Source: Paenibacillus kribbensis | GTDB taxonomy: Bacteria > Bacillota > Bacilli > Paenibacillales > Paenibacillaceae | NCBI RefSeq assembly: GCF_002240415.1 | Contig: NZ_CP020028.1 | Span: forward strand, 1,389,501 to 1,453,500 | Direction of reading: 5' to 3' | Length of the DNA stretch: 64,000 nucleotides | In this document: piece by piece, positions 1 to 17,474 of the stretch | Position numbering within the stretch: position 1 is the stretch's first letter | Layout: every line of letters begins with the position of its first letter | Position numbers and translations under genes: made by a program | Notes under the pieces: model-generated | Told to the model about the DNA's origin: nothing | Databases searched by the model: none | The model's input: only the letters and a program-made list of their open reading frames with translations

Positions 1-3000
1 GATATTTTGTCCGATCAAGTTGTTGCATATGTTACGGGTTGTATCGATCGAAACTTGTCTGCACGTATTCGCATATTGGAAATCGGGGCGGGCACCGGGG
101 GGACCAGCGAGGCGGTGTTAAGCAGACTGGAACCTTTTCAAGAATATATTGAAGAATATTGCTATACTGACGTATCTAGAGCTTTCCTCATCCATGCGCA
201 GGAGAAGTACAACTCACGAAAAATACCGATGACGTATAAGCTTTTGAATATTGAAGAGCCTGTTGCCGCACAGAACATTGATGAAGGTGGTTTTGATTTG
301 ATTATCGCCACTAATGTGCTGCACGCCACTCACAATATAAGGCACACATTAAGGAATGTAAAAGCTTGTACGTCTCGGAATGGATGGCTTCTTTTAAATG
401 AGGTTACCGCTAATACCCTATTTACGCATTTGACTTTTGGTTTGTTGGAAGGGTGGTGGATGTATGAGGATACGGCAGTACGTATCCCGGGGTGTCCGGG
501 GCTTTATCCTGAAATGTGGGAGAAAGTGCTGCATCATGAAGGGTTTCATTCAGTAACTTTTCCTGCGGCAGGGGAACATCGATTGGGACAACAAATTATT
601 CGGGCTGAAAGTGATGGCGTTATTCGTCAAAAAAAGCAGCTAAATATATCGCTTAGGGGCGGGCAACACGAAGAGACAGAGATTTACACACGTCAGCGAT
701 GGAATCAGGTGCCAGTAGCGACACATATGCCTCAAATTAACGGAGGCCTGTTTCGTCAAAAAAGTGAACACTTCTTTAAAACGCTAATTGGCAAGGTGTT
801 TAAAATTCCTCCAGAGCAGTTGGACAGTGAGAAGCCTTTAGCCGATTACGGTCTGGATTCTATTCTTGTGGTTCAATTGACAAGTGAATTCAAAAAAATA
901 ATGAAAAATGTAAGCAGTACTTTATTTTTTGAGCACTCAACGATCCATGAATTGGTGGATCATTTTATCCGTACAAGAGAAGCAGATTTAATAACACTTG
1001 TCGGTATTGAAGAGGAACCGAAGGGGGAGCGGGCGATACAGAATTATACAACCCTAAATTCCCCCAATGTACGAATACGGACCAACGCTTTTGAAAATCA
1101 TCGCTATCTGCCTGCTGAGCTTGATTTTAAGCCAGATGAGGACTCTAATTTTGACCGTGAAGTGGCTGTAATTGGTTTGTCCGGACGTTATGCGCAAGCT
1201 AAAAATATTAATGACTTTTGGAATAATATTCAGAAAGGGAAAAATTGTATTCAGGAGATTCCACAGAACCGATGGAATTGGGCGGATTATTTCAAAGGAG
1301 CGAAAGGTACGAAAGGATCAATTTATACAAAATGGGGTGGATTTATTGAAGATGCTGATAAATTCGACCCTTTATTTTTTCGTATATCCCCCCGAGAAGC
1401 AGAATTAATGGATCCGCAGGAACGCGTTTTTTTGGAAACTGTTTATACCACAATTGAAGATGCAGGGTATACTCCTACTTCTCTCGGTGATCATCAAAGA
1501 GTCGGGGTGTTTGTGGGGGTTATGAATGCACATTATCCGACAGGAGCTTCATACTGGTCTGTCGCTAATCGAATCTCGTACACTCTTGATTTCCGGGGGC
1601 CTAGTCTAGCGGTAGATACGGCCTGTTCTTCTTCGCTGACAGCTCTTCATTTGGCGATAGAAAGTTTGCGAAGTGGAACTAGTGATTGTGCTATTGCAGG
1701 TGGAGTTAATTTGATTGTAGATCCCGCCCACTACTTGAAATTAACTGACATGAATATGTTAAGTAAAGGTCAACAATGCAAGTCTTTTGGTGATGAGGCA
1801 GATGGCTTTGTTGATGGTGAAGGTGTAGGAGCCGTCATTCTAAAGCCTCTCCATAGGGCAGTAGCAGACGGTGATCATATTTATGGAATTATTCGTGGAA
1901 GCATGTTGAACTCTGGAGGAAAAACTAACGGCTATACGGTGCCTAATCCCGCGGCACAGTCGCAAGTTGTTTCCGATGCACTGGAACGCGCTGGAATTCA
2001 TCCAAGGTCCGTTAGTTATGTGGAAGCGCACGGTACAGGAACAGCTCTAGGTGATCCCATTGAAATAGAAGGCTTGAAGCAGGCCTATGAAAAATCTACC
2101 TTTGACAAGCAATTTTGTTCTCTTGGCTCTGTTAAGTCCAATATCGGACATTGTGAAAGCGCGGCTGGCATTGCGGCTTTAACCAAAGTATTGATGCAAA
2201 TGAAGCATGGTCAATTGGCTCCAACGCTGCATTCAAAGACGCAGAATCCGGAGATCCCATTTGAGGATACTCCTTTTGTACTCCAGCAGGAATTGGCAGA
2301 ATGGAAACGACCTCAGATTGAAATGAATGGTACGGTAAAGGATTCTCCGCGTATTGCAGGCATTTCATCCTTTGGAGCCGGAGGAGCGAATGCACATGTA
2401 CTGGTGGAGGAATACATTCCGCAGGAGAACCGTATGGACCATTTCGGCGCTGCGCCACGCACCCCCGTGATGATTGTTCTGTCAGGCAAGGATGAGCAGC
2501 GGCTGCAAGAGCAAGTGCTCCAATTGCTTGAGGCGATGGAGCAGGGAGATTACGGTGACGACGAGCTGGAGTCCATCGCCTATACCCTACAGGTCGGACG
2601 GGAAGCCATGGAAGAACGACTGGGACTAATCGTGGAATCCGTCTCGGATTTAGCAGCACAGCTGAGGGAATATGCGGAGCATCAGAAAGCTGGCAGATGG
2701 TTTCGTGGAAATGTCAAGCGCTACAAGGAAACGATATCCGCCCTGGAGACAGATGAGGATATGCAGGAGACGATCCGTCAGTGGATTTATAAAGGGAAAT
2801 ATGCCAAGCTGTTGGATTTATGGGTTAAGGGCTTGAGCATGAACTGGCAGGCGCTGTACGGAGAAAACCGGCCGCTCCGAATCAGCCTACCCACCTATCC
2901 ATTTGCGCGGGATCGGTACTGGGTTCCGCAGGCGGAAGGGAAGGAAGCGACCGGGCGAAGCCGGGAGGATACGGATTCTCGATTGCATCCGTTGCTGCAC

Positions 3001-5304
3001 CGGAATATCTCGGTATTGTCGGAGCAGCGGTATGCTTCCACGTTTAGCGGTGAGGAATTTTTCCTGACGGATCACAGAGTGCAGGAACGTAAGATGCTGC
3101 CAGGGGTAGCCTATCTGGAAATGGCCCGAACAGCGGTGGAGCAGGCGCTGGAGGTGAAGCCAGGAGAGTGGCTTACGCTGCAATTGCAGCAAGTAACCTG
3201 GATGCAGCCCATCACAGTCGAAGAGCAGCCGGTGGAGGTAAGGCTCCGACTGATGGCGGGCGAGGAAGGTGACATCGGTTATGAAATCTACAAGGGATCA
3301 ACGGAAGATGTGGTGTACAGCCAAGGAACCGCTCGTGTGGTGACCAACGTGAAAAGCGTGCGGGAGGATATAGCGAAGCGGATTGCGGAGCACCGGGCTG
3401 CGGGTGCACAAGAGGTGCCGATTACCGCCTGTTACGAAGCGTTTGGGGCGATGGGGATTGAATATGGAGCAGGCCAGCGCTCGCTGGAAAGCGTACAGGC
3501 TGGAGCGGGTCAGGTATGGGCGAGAGTGTCGTTGCCTCCTAGTGTGTCGGCAACAGCCCACGATTACGTGCTTCATCCCAGCTTGATGGATGGGGCGTTG
3601 CAGGCGGTCATTGGGCTGACCCTACTGGCGCCGCAAGAAAACACAGCGGGCGCTCCAGCCCTGCCATTTAGCCTGCGGGAGCTGACCGTGTACGGTCCGT
3701 GTACGAGCCAGATGTGGGTACACATAAGCGAAGAAGGGGAACGAGTACAGGAAGAGCGAGTGCAAAAACGGAGTGTCGATGTCTACGATGACACTGGCAG
3801 GCTATGCGTAAGTCTACGCGGATTTACCTCACGGCTGCAGGGAGGGGGCTCGCGTTCTTTAACGCAGTCTTTGATGTATCCTTTGGCGCAGTCTGAAGTA
3901 GAAGTAGAAGCAGCAGAGACCGTGATTGTAGCGCCCGTATGGGAGCCGTGCAGGATCACGGAAGGAGCGGACCTTTCCGGGTCTGCTGGAAGCGGCATAG
4001 TTCTGATTGGCGGGAGCCGGGAGCGCCGGGAAGCCGTGATGGCATACTACCCGCAGGCGCAGGTCGTGCCTATCCAGACAGGAGAGCCGGTGGAGGACAT
4101 TCAGGGGAAACTGGAGGCTTGCGGAAGCATCGGCCATGTAATCTGGATCGGCCCGGAAGCGGAAATCCCAGCCATGGGAGAGAAGCGGATAATTGAGGGT
4201 CAAGAAGACGGGGTAATCCAGTTATTCCGACTCGTCAAAAGTATGCTGCAGCTGGGGTATGGACAGCGGACGCTAGAATGGACGGTCATTACGGTTCAAG
4301 CCCAACCGGTAAATAAGTACGACGAGGTCGATCCGACCCACGCGAGTGTACACGGTTTTATCGGTTCGATGGCAAAGGAATATAGCCACTGGGAGGTACG
4401 GTTAGCGGATATGGAAGCGGGAGTGGAGTGGCCATGGTCTGAGCTGCTGTCCCTGCCGCCCAATGCAGAAGGAGACGGGCTTGTGTACCGGGAAGGAGAA
4501 TGGTACCGCCAGGAACTTGTCCCTGTGACGATGGAAATGGGTTATCCGACGCGCTACCGCCATGGGGGCGTGTATGTAGTCATAGGGGGAGCGGGCGGAT
4601 TGGGAACCGTCTGGAGTGAATATATGATCCGTACGTATCAGGCGCAGATCGTTTTGATCGGGCGGCGAGCAGAGGATGAAGCCATACGAGGCAAGCGGGA
4701 ACGGTTAGCGGAGATAGGACCCGAGCCGATGTATATCGCAGCGGATGCGATGGACGAGACCGCCTTGGGAGAAGCGTGCCGAGCAGTGCGTCAGGCGTAT
4801 GGAGATATCCATGGTGTGGTACACTCGGCGATCGTGCTGTCAGACCGGAGTTTGGGACAGATGGAGGAGGAAGAATTCTGTAAATCGCTGCAGGCCAAGG
4901 TAGATGTGAGTGTACATCTGGCGAGAGCATTTCAAGGAGAAGCATTGGATTTTGTATTGTTCTTCTCTTCCTTTAACGCATTCACCAAGGCAGCGGGGCA
5001 AAGCAACTATGTGTCAGGCTGTACCTTTAAGGATGCATTCGCGCACCAGCTATCTGTAGAGTGGTCGTGTGAGGTGAAGGTGGTGAACTGGGGGTATTGG
5101 GGCCAGGTCGGGGTGGTATCAGGGGAACGATACCGCAAGCAGATGGAGCGGCTAGGGATCCAATCCATACGGACGGAAGAGGGGATGCGAATATTGGAGC
5201 AACTGGTAGCGGGACAACTGCACCAGTTGGGGGTCATGCGAACGACAGATCCGTTGGGAATCAAGAAAGTGAGCTGGGAGAAGCAAATTGTATACACTCA
5301 TTAA
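1..5304 (+). CDS. trans-AT polyketide synthase, 5' partial: MT-ACP-KS-DH-KR
   Basis: The reading frame is open from base 1, and the homologous part of the next gene shows that it begins inside a C-methyltransferase domain, so the start lies outside the window. Counting residues from base 1, the domains are: MT with the SAM motif ILEIGAGTGG (about 25-35); ACP with GLDSI (Ser287); KS with TACSSS (Cys542), HGTGT (His677) and KSNIGH (His717), so catalytically complete; DH with DHRV (His1025) and HPSLMD (Asp1197); and KR with GGAGGLG (about 1528) and the Tyr of QSNY (1670). There is no AT, which marks the trans-AT type in which malonyl units are loaded by a separate acyltransferase. No ACP follows the KR: the module continues in the next protein. 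The DH has Glu where the HxxxG motif usually has Gly. GC content rises sharply after the KS. The polyketide product is unknown. Confidence 0.93.
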   Translation, partial: DILSDQVVAYVTGCIDRNLSARIRILEIGAGTGGTSEAVLSRLEPFQEYIEEYCYTDVSRAFLIHAQEKYNSRKIPMTYKLLNIEEPVAAQNIDEGGFDLIIATNVLHATHNIRHTLRNVKACTSRNGWLLLNEVTANTLFTHLTFGLLEGWWMYEDTAVRIPGCPGLYPEMWEKVLHHEGFHSVTFPAAGEHRLGQQIIRAESDGVIRQKKQLNISLRGGQHEETEIYTRQRWNQVPVATHMPQINGGLFRQKSEHFFKTLIGKVFKIPPEQLDSEKPLADYGLDSILVVQLTSEFKKIMKNVSSTLFFEHSTIHELVDHFIRTREADLITLVGIEEEPKGERAIQNYTTLNSPNVRIRTNAFENHRYLPAELDFKPDEDSNFDREVAVIGLSGRYAQAKNINDFWNNIQKGKNCIQEIPQNRWNWADYFKGAKGTKGSIYTKWGGFIEDADKFDPLFFRISPREAELMDPQERVFLETVYTTIEDAGYTPTSLGDHQRVGVFVGVMNAHYPTGASYWSVANRISYTLDFRGPSLAVDTACSSSLTALHLAIESLRSGTSDCAIAGGVNLIVDPAHYLKLTDMNMLSKGQQCKSFGDEADGFVDGEGVGAVILKPLHRAVADGDHIYGIIRGSMLNSGGKTNGYTVPNPAAQSQVVSDALERAGIHPRSVSYVEAHGTGTALGDPIEIEGLKQAYEKSTFDKQFCSLGSVKSNIGHCESAAGIAALTKVLMQMKHGQLAPTLHSKTQNPEIPFEDTPFVLQQELAEWKRPQIEMNGTVKDSPRIAGISSFGAGGANAHVLVEEYIPQENRMDHFGAAPRTPVMIVLSGKDEQRLQEQVLQLLEAMEQGDYGDDELESIAYTLQVGREAMEERLGLIVESVSDLAAQLREYAEHQKAGRWFRGNVKRYKETISALETDEDMQETIRQWIYKGKYAKLLDLWVKGLSMNWQALYGENRPLRISLPTYPFARDRYWVPQAEGKEATGRSREDTDSRLHPLLHRNISVLSEQRYASTFSGEEFFLTDHRVQERKMLPGVAYLEMARTAVEQALEVKPGEWLTLQLQQVTWMQPITVEEQPVEVRLRLMAGEEGDIGYEIYKGSTEDVVYSQGTARVVTNVKSVREDIAKRIAEHRAAGAQEVPITACYEAFGAMGIEYGAGQRSLESVQAGAGQVWARVSLPPSVSATAHDYVLHPSLMDGALQAVIGLTLLAPQENTAGAPALPFSLRELTVYGPCTSQMWVHISEEGERVQEERVQKRSVDVYDDTGRLCVSLRGFTSRLQGGGSRSLTQSLMYPLAQSEVEVEAAETVIVAPVWEPCRITEGADLSGSAGSGIVLIGGSRERREAVMAYYPQAQVVPIQTGEPVEDIQGKLEACGSIGHVIWIGPEAEIPAMGEKRIIEGQEDGVIQLFRLVKSMLQLGYGQRTLEWTVITVQAQPVNKYDEVDPTHASVHGFIGSMAKEYSHWEVRLADMEAGVEWPWSELLSLPPNAEGDGLVYREGEWYRQELVPVTMEMGYPTRYRHGGVYVVIGGAGGLGTVWSEYMIRTYQAQIVLIGRRAEDEAIRGKRERLAEIGPEPMYIAADAMDETALGEACRAVRQAYGDIHGVVHSAIVLSDRSLGQMEEEEFCKSLQAKVDVSVHLARAFQGEALDFVLFFSSFNAFTKAAGQSNYVSGCTFKDAFAHQLSVEWSCEVKVVNWGYWGQVGVVSGERYRKQMERLGIQSIRTEEGMRILEQLVAGQLHQLGVMRTTDPLGIKKVSWEKQIVYTH

Positions 5305-5318
5305 CAAGGAGGACAACC

Positions 5319-8300
5319 ATGAAGAATGGTGAGCAATTTGACATTTACCGAGAACAAATAAAAGCCGTAGATAGACTTTTAATTCAGATATTACAGGCTC
5401 AGCTGCAAGCTGTGGGGCTGCTGAACGCAAATCCAGAAGATGATCGTTTGTGGGTAAGATACGGATTAAAGGAGTTATATAGGTTATGGATGAAAGAAAG
5501 TTTGGATATCTTTACTCGTAATCCAGCCGTTGTCTCTACCGTATCCGATATTCAAGAAGTTTGGGAGAAATGGGAACAAAGCAAACAGCATTGGACTAAA
5601 GATGCTAATTTGAGAGCCCAGGTTCTACTGGTTGAAGCTACGTTAAAAGCACTGCCAGAGATCTTAACCGGAAAAGTTCCAGCAACTGACATTATGTTTC
5701 CCAAAGGTTCCATGCACCTTGTCGAAGGTATTTACAAGCATAACAAGGTTGCTGACTATTTTAATGAAGTGCTCTCGGATCAGGTAACTGCTTTCTTGCA
5801 ACACAGACTAAAGCAACATAGAGGAACAAAAATACGTATTCTGGAAATTGGTGCAGGAACAGGAGGAACAACATCAATAGTTCTCGATAAACTAAAGCCA
5901 TTCCAACAATATATTGAGGAATATTGTTATACAGACATTTCTAAAGCTTTTCTAAAGCATGGGGAACGAGTTTATGGAGAACAGAATCCTTTTCTGAAAT
6001 TCGAGGTTTTAAATATTGAAGAAGCCGTAACCGAGCAAGGGATTGAGGTGGGGAAATATGACATTGTCATTGCGGCTAACGTATTGCATGCTACCCGGAA
6101 TATCCGAAGAACCCTGCGCAATGCTAAGAGCTTGATCTCTAATAACGGTCTGATTCTCTTAAATGAAATTTCAGATAAATCCATCTTTACTCATCTGACC
6201 TTCGGTTTGTTGGAGGGATGGTGGATGTATGAAGATCCTGCCGTACGTATTCAGGGATGTCCAGGCTTATATCCAACTCAGTGGAAAAAACTATTGGAAA
6301 TCGAAGGGTATCACCATGTTGGCTTTTTGGCAGCGGAAGAAACCCAGCTTGGGCAGCAGATTATTAGTGCGCAAAGTGATGGTATAGTTCAAGTCACTCG
6401 AGGTACGAAGCGGGACAGGGGAAGAACGTCGGTTTCAAGTCAGCCATCATCTGGTGCCTCAATACAGACCAATCTTAAATCGAATGGAATGGATATCGAA
6501 GTATATGTGAAAGAATGCATTGTCCATACATTATCAGAATCTTTAAAGGTAATGGCTCACCTGATTGACCATGATGATTCGTTCTCCGATTTCGGTGTCG
6601 ATTCTATCACGGGAACACAATTGGTGCAGAGCATTAATCGCATATTGCACATCGAACTTGAAAACACTGATCTATTTGATTACAACTCGGTTAATTTGCT
6701 TGCAGCATACATCTTGTCACAGTATAAGGATGTTTTGTCACCGGTACTCCCTTCTCGGCTGCTGTCTCCTTCAGAACAGAATGTGCAGTATTTTGTAAAA
6801 CAAACTCTGCTTCAACATTTGTCCATTACTCTTAAAGTTGAAGTTAATATGATAGATTCTGAGGAGTCTTTTTCTGATTATGGTATTGACTCTATTACGG
6901 GAGTCCAATTTATTCAAGCGATTAACCATACGCTTGGCATTGAATTGGAAACTACTGATTTATTTGATTATAGCTCGATTCGCCAATTGTCCTCCTATAT
7001 TTTGTCACAGCATCAGGGCGTAGTTGCACGGACATGGACCACCCGGTTTCAATCTGACGGCTTGTCTCCAAAAGAGATATCTGCCAACGAAAAAACAACA
7101 AAAGCAAGCGACAATGCCGGTCTACCTGCTAGAAATGACTCTATTTTAAATAAAAAGATTTCTGAAGGAATTCCAATACAAGATAAAAAAGATGATATCG
7201 CCATAATCGGTATGAGCGGGCGCTTTGCCCAGTCGGCATCGGTTGAGGAATTGTGGGATCACTTAGTTCATGGAAACGACTTGATTCAGGAGGTATCCCG
7301 GTGGAATTTATCCGATTATTACGATCAAGGTAAAGGGTATTGTAACTATGGCAGTTTTATAGAAGATATTGACCGATTTGATCCCAGATTTTTTAACATT
7401 ACAGGACTGGAAGCTGCATACATGGACCCGCAGCAACGTATTTTTCTCGAAGAATCTTGGAAAGCCTTGGAGGATGCCGGATATGCGGGTTCAGGGGTAC
7501 AGGGTAAAGACTGTGGCGTTTATGTAGGTTGTGGTCCTTCCGATTATACAGAATGGATCGATGATAACCCTCCAGCCCAAGCCTTTTGGGGAAACGCCAG
7601 CTCTATTCTCCCTGCCAGAATCTCTTACTACCTAGATTTGCATGGACCAGCGATTGCAGTAGATACGGCTTGTTCCAGTTCACTGGTAGCGATTCATATG
7701 GCCTGTCAGGGGCTCTGGACGAGAGAAATAGACATGGCCTTGGCGGGCGGCATATTTGTTCAGACAACTCCCAATTTTTATGTGCATTCCAATCGTGCCA
7801 ATATGTTGTCCCCAACTGGACGGTGCCATGCTTTTGATGATAAAGCAGATGGATTTGTGCCAGGAGAAGGAGCGGGTGTAGTTGTTCTGAAGCGTTTAGA
7901 GGAGGCTATTGCCGATGGTGACCACATATACGGTGTCATTAAAGGTACTGCGGTCAATCAGGATGGTTTTACTAATGGGATTACAGCACCAAGCGCGAAA
8001 TCTCAGGAACGTTTGGAACAGACTGTATTCGACCGTTTTGGGATCCATCCAGAAAATATACAAATGGTTGAAGCGCATGGGACAGGCACACAGCTAGGTG
8101 ATCCTATAGAGTATAAGGCCTTGAACCGGGCATTTTCCAAATACACTAATAAGAAGAGCTATTGTGCATTAGGTACCATTAAATCGAATCTTGGTCATAC
8201 CCAATATGCTTCTGGTATAGCTGGAGTGCTGAAAATATTACTTTCTTTGCAGCATCGTCAAATGGTTCCTTCCCTCCATTATCAACATGGAAACATGAAT

Positions 8301-11300
8301 ATTAAAATGGACAATAGTCCCTTCTATGTGAATACAAGTTTCAAGGAGTGGTCTGTTCCTTGGAATACAAAACGTTGCGCGGCTATAAGCTCTTTTGGAT
8401 TCAGCGGTACCAATGCTCATATGGTGATTGAAGAAGCTCCTGAAATGAATCGGTATTATGCACCTGTCTCCAGTTATTTAATCGTTCTGTCTGCACGGAC
8501 AGAAGAACAGTTGCAGCAGCAAGCCCAGCAATTGAGCACTTATTGTAAGAAGGAGGAAGAGCTGGATTTAGGTAATATGAGCTACACCTTGTTGCTGGGC
8601 CGTAAGCACCTTGATCATCGGCTGGCATGCATTGTAAGTCATACGAATGAGCTTGCTAATATACTGGATAACTGGCTGGAAACGGGAAGAACTGCGAATA
8701 TGTATGTTTCTACCCTGAATGGATCTGAGATTAGGGATGATCCGGAATTAAAACAGCATGGAAACGAATGCATTATGAAATGTATAAAAGAAAATGATAA
8801 AACTCTTTTTGCTAGAAATTTGTCTGCTGTAGCTGAATTGTATATGCAGGGATACGGGCTGAATTACCATCAATTATTTGTAAATGGGGGATATTCCAGA
8901 GTTTCATTGCCCACTTATCCTTTTGGCAAGGAAAAGTTTTGGGTGCCCCAAAAACAAACTATCTCAGATACAGCTACCATTGCTCCAGATTCGCGGAAAG
9001 CTAATATGGACGATCATCACAGATCAGAAACTCGAAAATTGTCATATACAACGAAGCAATGGGCAGCAAGTCCGCTTGTCGGAAAAAATGATGCTGTTGG
9101 TACAGTTGCAATCTTGTCCACTCATGATACAGGAGAGCTTGCAGCCTGTCTGGCTTCTTATTTTTCAGATGTGCGAATATTAGGTAGAGATGAAATTAAA
9201 GATGATCTGTTGATGCAGGATCACATGTGGAATAAGTATACGGGCTGTATTGACCTGATTGGCTGCGGTTATGCTCAGGAGCCGGAAGTTGAATACATTT
9301 CCTGGCTGCAAAAGCTTATTGAGTATGGGAATAGAAACAATTTGATGTTGCTTTGTGTTACAAAAGACTTGGAATCTTATCGGAATGAAAAAATCAATTT
9401 ATCAGGAGCTTTGAACGTTGGTTTGTATCGCATGCTGCAAAGTGAGTACAGCTATATCCGCTCACGTCATATGGATGGACAATCTGGAATGGCTGATAGA
9501 TTGTTTGCAGAGCAAATTGCCTGCGAATACATGGACAACAATGAGGATACTGAAGTGTCTTACCGCGATGGACAGAGATATTGCGCGTTTTTGAATGAAG
9601 TCAACGTACAGCATAATCCAGTTCATGAACGGAAATTCCCCGAAAATCATGTTTTATGGGTGACAGGGGGAACGAAAGGACTGGGCCTACTCTGTGCACG
9701 TCACTTTGTACAGCATTATGGCGTGAAGAAGCTGATGCTATCGGGTAGGGAACAACTGCCACCGAAAGAGCAATGGAATTCGCTTGAGGCAGTTGATAGC
9801 GCAACTGCTGCAAAGATACGGGCAATCCAAAGTATCGAACGCCTTGGAGTAGAAGTATTTGTCCTGTCGGTTGAGTTATCAGACGCGGAGGCCATGCGAA
9901 TTACTGTGGAAACCGTCAAGCGTTTTATGGGCCCTATTGGTGGCGTCATTCATTGTGCGGGTTTGGCCGATTTGGAAAATCTGGCTTTTATAAGAAAATC
10001 TCCACAGGTGATAGGACAGGTATTGAATCCCAAAGTGTTGGGTCTAAATGTCATGTATCAAAGTTTCATGAACGAGCCTCTGCGCTTCTTTGTGCTATTT
10101 TCTTCAGTGTCTGCCATTATTCCAGCACTTGGTGCAGGGATCAGCGACTACGCAATGGCCAATGCATATATGGATTATTTTGCCGAGTCGGTAGCAGGAA
10201 CTTGTCCGATAATGAGTATCCAGTGGCCTAGCTGGAGGGAAGTGGGTATGGGAGAGGTCACCAGTAAACCATACAAACAAGCAGGTTTGCTCAGTATGTC
10301 CAACGAAGAAGGATTGAATATGTTGGACAGTCTTTTGGCAGATTCCCGCTATCGAGTCATTCTTCCTGCATGGGTAAATCCGGTTATATGGGACCCTACT
10401 CAGTTAATGAACCGCAGGCTCTCGGCAACAGAGTTCGTAAAAGAGGAAAGAGGACCAGTACAGGCTCCCATGCAAATGCTAGGAAGTGGGTATCTGGATA
10501 AAATTGATCTTACGGAAAAAACACAATCATGGTTGGTTTCACTTTTTGCCAAAGAATTGAGAATTGACAAAGCCGAATTCAAACCGGATACTCCATTTCA
10601 GGAATATGGAATGGATTCGATTTTGCTGGCTCAGGTCATCACTAGAATGGACTATGAATTAAAGGAAGTCTCGCTTGATCCGTCCATAATTTTGGAGTAT
10701 CCAACCATGAAAAGCTTGACAGCCTATCTAACTGAGAATCACCCGGATATACTTGAGTCTTTTTTTAACATAGAAAAAAGCCAAGCACAGGAAGCAACAA
10801 ATACGGAATGTGAGCAGAATCCCGTTTTTTCCTTATTAAAAGAAAATACAGCATTAAAAGAAAATAAATCGTTCTTAGACAGGAAAGAAAATGATTTAGA
10901 TAAAAACGATAAAATAGCTATAATAGGAATTGATTGTCAATTCCCGGATGCTCATAATAAATATGAATTTTGGCTTAATCTGAAGAATGGTATGGATAGT
11001 ATACGTGAAGCCCCCATCTCAAGGGTGGGACATATTAGGCAAACGGTCGCCGGAAAAGCAATTGAGGGTGTGGGCGGATTTATGGATCACATTGAGGATT
11101 TTGATCCGGATTATTTTAACATCCCTCCATCCCTTGCCATACAAATTGATCCGTTACAGCGTAAAATTCTGGAATGTGGCGCGGGTGCGATTGCAGATGC
11201 CGGATATACAAAAGAAGCTTTATGGAATAAGCAAGTGGGTGTATTTGTGGGCGCGAGAACCAATAAATATTATCAAAAGCTAAGAGGAAACGATAAAGAT

Positions 11301-12340
11301 ACCATTATCGGTGTCGGTCAAAATTTTATTGCTGCCCATTTGGCTCATGTCTATAATCTGAAAGGTCCTAATATGATAGTAGATACAGCTTGTTCCAGTT
11401 CATTAACTGCAATACATGTAGCGGCCAAAAGCGTATTGAACGGTGAGAGTGAGATTGCGCTGGCTGGAGGGGTGGACATTATTTTGGATGGGACCATATA
11501 CCAACTTCTAGGAGCCGCTAATATTATATCCCCTGAAGGGCGCTCTAAGGCATTCAGTGCCGATGCTAATGGTATTGGTGTGGGCGAAGGATGTGGCGTA
11601 GTCGTTCTAAAGCGTCTGCAACAAGCCATCAAGGATAACAATAAAATCTATGGGGTCATTGACGGATCAGCGCTCAATAACGATGGAAATACCATGGGTA
11701 TTACTACTCCAAACCCGGAGGCCCAGAAGGAACTTATTGAAAAAGCGATTGCAGATGCCCATATTCATCCTGAGACTATCAGCTATGTGGAAGCCCATGG
11801 AACGGGTACCCTTATCGGTGATCCTATTGAACTAAAAGCATTGACAACTGTGTTCTCAAAGTTTACAGGGAACAAACAGTTTTGCGGAATTGGTAGTGTT
11901 AAAAGTAATATTGGACACCTGATTAGCGCAGCAGGGATAGCAAGTTTCATCAAGGTTTTACTGTCCATGAGTAGTGGAGAGCTGCCAGCAACACTGCATT
12001 GCAGCAATCCCAACCCCCGGTTTAATTTCGATGACTCTCCGTTTTATATTGTAAAGCGCCATTCGAAGTGGACAGGTATAGCGGGAATTTTACGTGCAGG
12101 TATCAGTTCGTTTGGGCTTGGAGGGAATAATGCTCATATCATCGTAAGTAATGAGGGAGTTCCACATGCACTTCAGGCTGTATTGAGTTCAGATGATGAA
12201 GGGATTCGCTTTAACCGCCGGCGTTATTGGCCAGAGCCAATGGATATTCTGGAATCGATAAAACCGGTCACGCGGAAAGCGGAAGAATGGAAGCAGGAAT
12301 TTTTTGAACCCATTGAGATTTATAGGGAGGGGAAACTGTA

Positions 12341-12341
<1 letters not shown>
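5319..12341 (+). CDS. trans-AT polyketide synthase: X-MT-ACP-ACP-KS-KR-ACP-KS
   Basis: The ATG at 5319 follows AAGGAGG at 5306-5312 and lies 15 bases after the previous stop. An upstream in-frame extension overlaps the previous gene and is unlikely. The 2340-residue protein has: an N-terminal helical region (1-150) typical of the segment before a C-methyltransferase; MT with ILEIGAGTGG (about 174); twin ACPs (Ser429, Ser525); a complete KS (Cys785, His920, His960); KR with VTGGTKGLG (about 1448) and Tyr1611; ACP (Ser1767); and a second complete KS (Cys2025, His2160, His2200). The MT and ACPs finish the module whose KS-DH-KR sit in the previous protein. KS-KR-ACP is a plain hydroxyl-forming module. 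The terminal KS is continued by the DH at the start of the next protein. There is no AT. The stop overlaps the next start by one base (TAATG), suggesting coupled translation. Confidence 0.95.
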
Positions 12342-17296
<4,955 letters not shown>

Positions 17297-17317
17297 TTAG
17301 ATAAAAAAATAAAACAA

Positions 17318-17369
17318 AACAAAACACTAAAAAAGCAGTTTTAGGCTTTAAAGCTTAGGCTGCTTTTTT
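17318..17369 (+). terminator. Intrinsic terminator after the PKS genes
   Basis: An inverted repeat (AAAAAAGCAGTTTTAGGC, short loop, then GCTTAGGCTGCTTTTTTGC) ends in a T-run. It closes the polyketide synthase operon 22 bases after the last stop codon and separates it from the hisS promoter. Confidence 0.75.
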
Positions 17370-17438
17370 GCATTCGTCGCAACTCTTCGTATCCTATTGT
17401 GACAATAATACAAAGTTGCAGAGAAGCTATAGAATGTC

Positions 17439-17467
17439 TTGACTTTGTTGAAGCAGTTCATTAAAAT
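17439..17467 (+). promoter_or_regulatory. Predicted sigma-A promoter of hisS
   Basis: TTGACT (17439-17444) and TAAAAT (17462-17467) are separated by 17 bases. It lies directly upstream of the T-box leader, so transcription would begin near 17474. Confidence 0.65.
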
Positions 17468-17474
17468 CATAAAA

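Noticed and set aside
2132..2659. 175-codon minus-strand frame inside the first polyketide synthase gene
   Set aside because: It lies over the KS end with Pro/Arg-rich shadow composition; the sense frame has complete catalytic motifs.
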